Below are positions 29,804-33,451 of a stretch of DNA of 33,451 bases, one piece after another. The translations under genes and the position numbers were made by a program. Where the stretch lies: positions 1 to 33,451 of the forward strand of contig NZ_QFDQ01000205.1 in the NCBI RefSeq assembly GCF_003270085.1, in the 5' to 3' direction. The notes beneath the pieces were generated by a model. That model was not told where the DNA came from and did not search any database. It was given only the letters and a program-made list of their open reading frames with translations. This DNA comes from Streptomyces triticisoli. Lineage in GTDB: Bacteria; Actinomycetota; Actinomycetes; Streptomycetales; Streptomycetaceae. Position 1 is the stretch's first letter. Each line of letters opens with the position of its first letter.

Positions 29804-30584
29804 GGCACACGGACGGCTGGGCGCACGCGCGCCGCAGCCGGATCCGGTGGCAGTGCGCCGCCAGCGTGTCCACCAGTCGTACGAGATCGGGGGCGCCCCG
29901 GCCGCCCCGCACGGCCGACAGCGTCGGCAGCGAGGCCTCGACCTCGCACCCGGACGGGGGCCGCAGCCACACGGCGGCCCCCTGTGAACCGGAGCGGCCC
30001 GGCGGAAGCGGCCGGGCTCCGAGTGGCCCGGCGCCCGGGGTCGGCGGCGCCTCCATCAGCGTGCCCGCGCCCAGGGCCACCAGGTCCGGCTCCAGCACCG
30101 ACGGGCCCCACTCCAGCCACTGCAGCAGTCCGGGCAGCTCCTCCGCGCTGCCCGCCGCCACCAGCAGCCGCATCCGGTCCCCGCCCACGGCCACCGGAGA
30201 GCCCGGCCCCAGATGGCGCAGCGCAGGGCGTCCGGCCTCGACGGGCACGTCCAGGACGTCGAAGCGGAGGCCCACGACAAGTCGTACCGGCTCTCCGGGC
30301 ACCGTCTCCCATCCCAGATCGTTCTCGTACCAGTGCCGCGTCCCGTCACCGGGGCCGAGTGACCGACGGGGAGAGGGAAGCGGAAGAGGAATCGCGGAGA
30401 GGCTGCCGACCATGCCGGGTGCAACCGCCGGAAACGCGCCGAAGTCACGGTGGGTGGTGAGATACCCACCAAGAGTGGCGAATGGGAGGGCGTGCGAGGA
30501 CGAGAAGGGGCGCAAGGTTGTTCGCCCATAGCTGAGGGAAGCGGCGCGCTCGGCATGGAGTGTCAGTCCGCGCGGGTAAGACAT
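29787..30584 (-). CDS. Streptomyces conserved hypothetical beside clpC, unknown function
   Basis: A 265-residue protein that I recognise only as the gene between lsr2 and clpC in Streptomyces. The most constrained-looking part is the N-terminus, MSYPRGLTLHAERAASLSYGR, followed by TTLRPFSSSHALPFATLGGYLTTHRDFGAFPAVAPG. Mixed alpha/beta sequence follows, with VRLVVGLRFDVLDVP and GDRMRLLVAAGSAEELPGLLQWLEWG, then a Pro/Gly-rich stretch. The end is a Cys/Arg-rich LVRLVDTLAAHCHRIRLRRACAQPSVCPRG. There is no membrane segment or known catalytic motif. ATG 30584 was chosen because it begins the conserved block. No ribosome-binding site is seen. It is divergent from clpC across 270 bases that hold the clpC control region. 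Confidence 0.78.
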   Translation of the reverse strand: MSYPRGLTLHAERAASLSYGRTTLRPFSSSHALPFATLGGYLTTHRDFGAFPAVAPGMVGSLSAIPLPLPSPRRSLGPGDGTRHWYENDLGWETVPGEPVRLVVGLRFDVLDVPVEAGRPALRHLGPGSPVAVGGDRMRLLVAAGSAEELPGLLQWLEWGPSVLEPDLVALGAGTLMEAPPTPGAGPLGARPLPPGRSGSQGAAVWLRPPSGCEVEASLPTLSAVRGGRGAPDLVRLVDTLAAHCHRIRLRRACAQPSVCPRGLE

Positions 30585-30636
30585 GCCTAGTGGGAGGGGT
30601 CGACGCGCAGGCGGCACCCGGGCAGCGGAGTCTCAC

Positions 30637-30653
30637 GTTCGCCATCGGCGTAC
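30637..30653 (+). promoter_or_regulatory. Candidate ClgR operator upstream of clpC
   Basis: GTTCGCCATCGGCGTAC is a near-palindrome (GTTCGC, 5-base spacer, GCGTAC) fitting the GTTCGC-N5-GCG pattern I recall for ClgR, the activator of clp genes in Streptomyces. It lies 28 bases upstream of the sigma-R-like -35, a suitable place for an activator. Confidence 0.5.
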
Positions 30654-30681
30654 TGGCGACTGGGGTATCTGCCTGGCCTGC

Positions 30682-30708
30682 GGGAACATCGTCTCGCACC
30701 ATCGGGTT
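30682..30708 (+). promoter_or_regulatory. Sigma-R-like promoter of clpC
   Basis: GGGAAC (30682-30687), exactly 18 bases, then GTT (30706-30708). This is an exact match to the SigR thiol-stress promoter pattern. Transcription would start near 30715, leaving a leader of about 140 bases. clpC is a reported SigR target in S. coelicolor as I recall. Confidence 0.65.
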
Positions 30709-30765
30709 GGAGTAGATGTCGGCAGTCGAGGTCAGGAGGCCAAGGACGGTGTCGGCAGTTGGAAT

Positions 30766-30838
30766 GAGCGGTCCCCGCTTGCGGGACTAAGCTGCGGAAG
30801 GACAGGGAGGGGAAGTTCCCCCCACTGCCTGACCGCTC
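30766..30838 (+). other. Structured leader of clpC
   Basis: GAGCGGTC (30766-30773) and GACCGCTC (30831-30838) are perfect inverted copies enclosing 57 bases. The second copy ends 2 bases before the AGGAG ribosome-binding site. Inside lies a hairpin GGGG-AAGTT-CCCC (30809-30821). A competing helix is GTCCCCGC/GCGGGAC (30771-30787), which shares bases with the outer stem. The arrangement could influence translation. No known riboswitch is recognised. Confidence 0.35.
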
Positions 30839-30854
30839 TGAGGAGCGATTAACG

Positions 30855-33380
<2,526 letters not shown>

Positions 33381-33418
33381 GCCGCCGCGCTCGGCCCGAA
33401 CCGGCCTGAACCGAAGGG

Positions 33419-33451
33419 GGCTGCCCCGGGACCTGGAGTCCCGGGGCAGCC
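33419..33451 (+). terminator. Terminator after clpC
   Basis: Bases 33419-33432 and 33438-33451 form a perfect 14-bp stem with a 5-base loop CTGGA, 38 bases after the clpC stop. The window ends at the last base of the stem, so a following T-run cannot be judged. Confidence 0.85.

Noticed and set aside
30759..30793. TTGGAA ... TAAGCT as a housekeeping promoter for clpC
   Set aside because: The spacing is 23 bases, too long. GGAAT at 30761 also lacks a GTT at 18 or 19 bases.

Overview
This window is chromosomal DNA of a Streptomyces or very close relative. The evidence is the very high G+C, with third codon positions almost all G or C, frequent GTG starts, many genes that look leaderless, and a gene order (tilS-hpt-ftsH-folE-fol genes ... 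panC-nadB-nadC-coaX ... lsr2-clpC) that matches the Streptomyces core region around S. coelicolor SCO3406 to SCO3373. I see no insertion sequence, phage gene, CRISPR array, tRNA or rRNA. Species assignment and the SCO correspondence come from memory, not from a search.

Layout. 1-4.7 kb (+): 3' part of tilS, hpt, ftsH and folE. 4.7-7.9 kb (-): folP, an NTF2-like gene, folB, folK and a DUF3180 membrane protein; together with folE this is a folate block split into two convergent units. 8.1-12.7 kb: a LysX/MprF-like membrane protein (-), a membrane-anchored esterase (+), and a coiled-coil membrane protein with tandem acidic repeats (+). 12.7-14.5 kb (-): a YdbS/YdbT-type pair of bacterial PH-domain membrane proteins. 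14.5-16.8 kb: an orphan NuoD-like protein (+) whose 3' end overlaps a convergent MidA/NDUFAF7-family methyltransferase (-). 16.9-19.5 kb (+): a NarL-type two-component pair and a TmrB-like P-loop protein. 19.6-20.8 kb (-): a threonine-aldolase-type PLP enzyme. 20.9-26.4 kb (+): DUF2520 reductase-like gene, panC, nadB, nadC and coaX, tightly coupled. 26.5-30.6 kb: a low-complexity protein, a small membrane protein, a BlaI-type regulator, a short N-acetylglutamate synthase and lsr2 (all +), then an unknown gene (-). 30.9-33.4 kb (+): clpC, followed by a strong terminator at the window edge.

How the genes work together. The window is mostly housekeeping: purine salvage, tRNA-Ile lysidine synthesis, folate, pantothenate/CoA and NAD synthesis, the ATP-dependent proteases FtsH and ClpC, and chromatin silencing by Lsr2. 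Three loci look like cell-envelope or antibiotic defence: the LysX/MprF-like protein, the YdbS/YdbT-like pair and the TmrB-like protein.

Best candidate for something undescribed. The orphan NuoD-like protein sits beside a MidA/NDUFAF7-family methyltransferase. In mitochondria NDUFAF7 dimethylates one arginine (Arg85, bovine numbering) of the NuoD orthologue NDUFS2. The equivalent arginine is present here (Arg58), while the quinone-binding tyrosine (Tyr108 equivalent) is tryptophan (Trp81). A second point of note is that both protease genes, ftsH and clpC, are preceded by exact GGGAAC-N18-GTT matches to the thiol-stress sigma-R promoter pattern.
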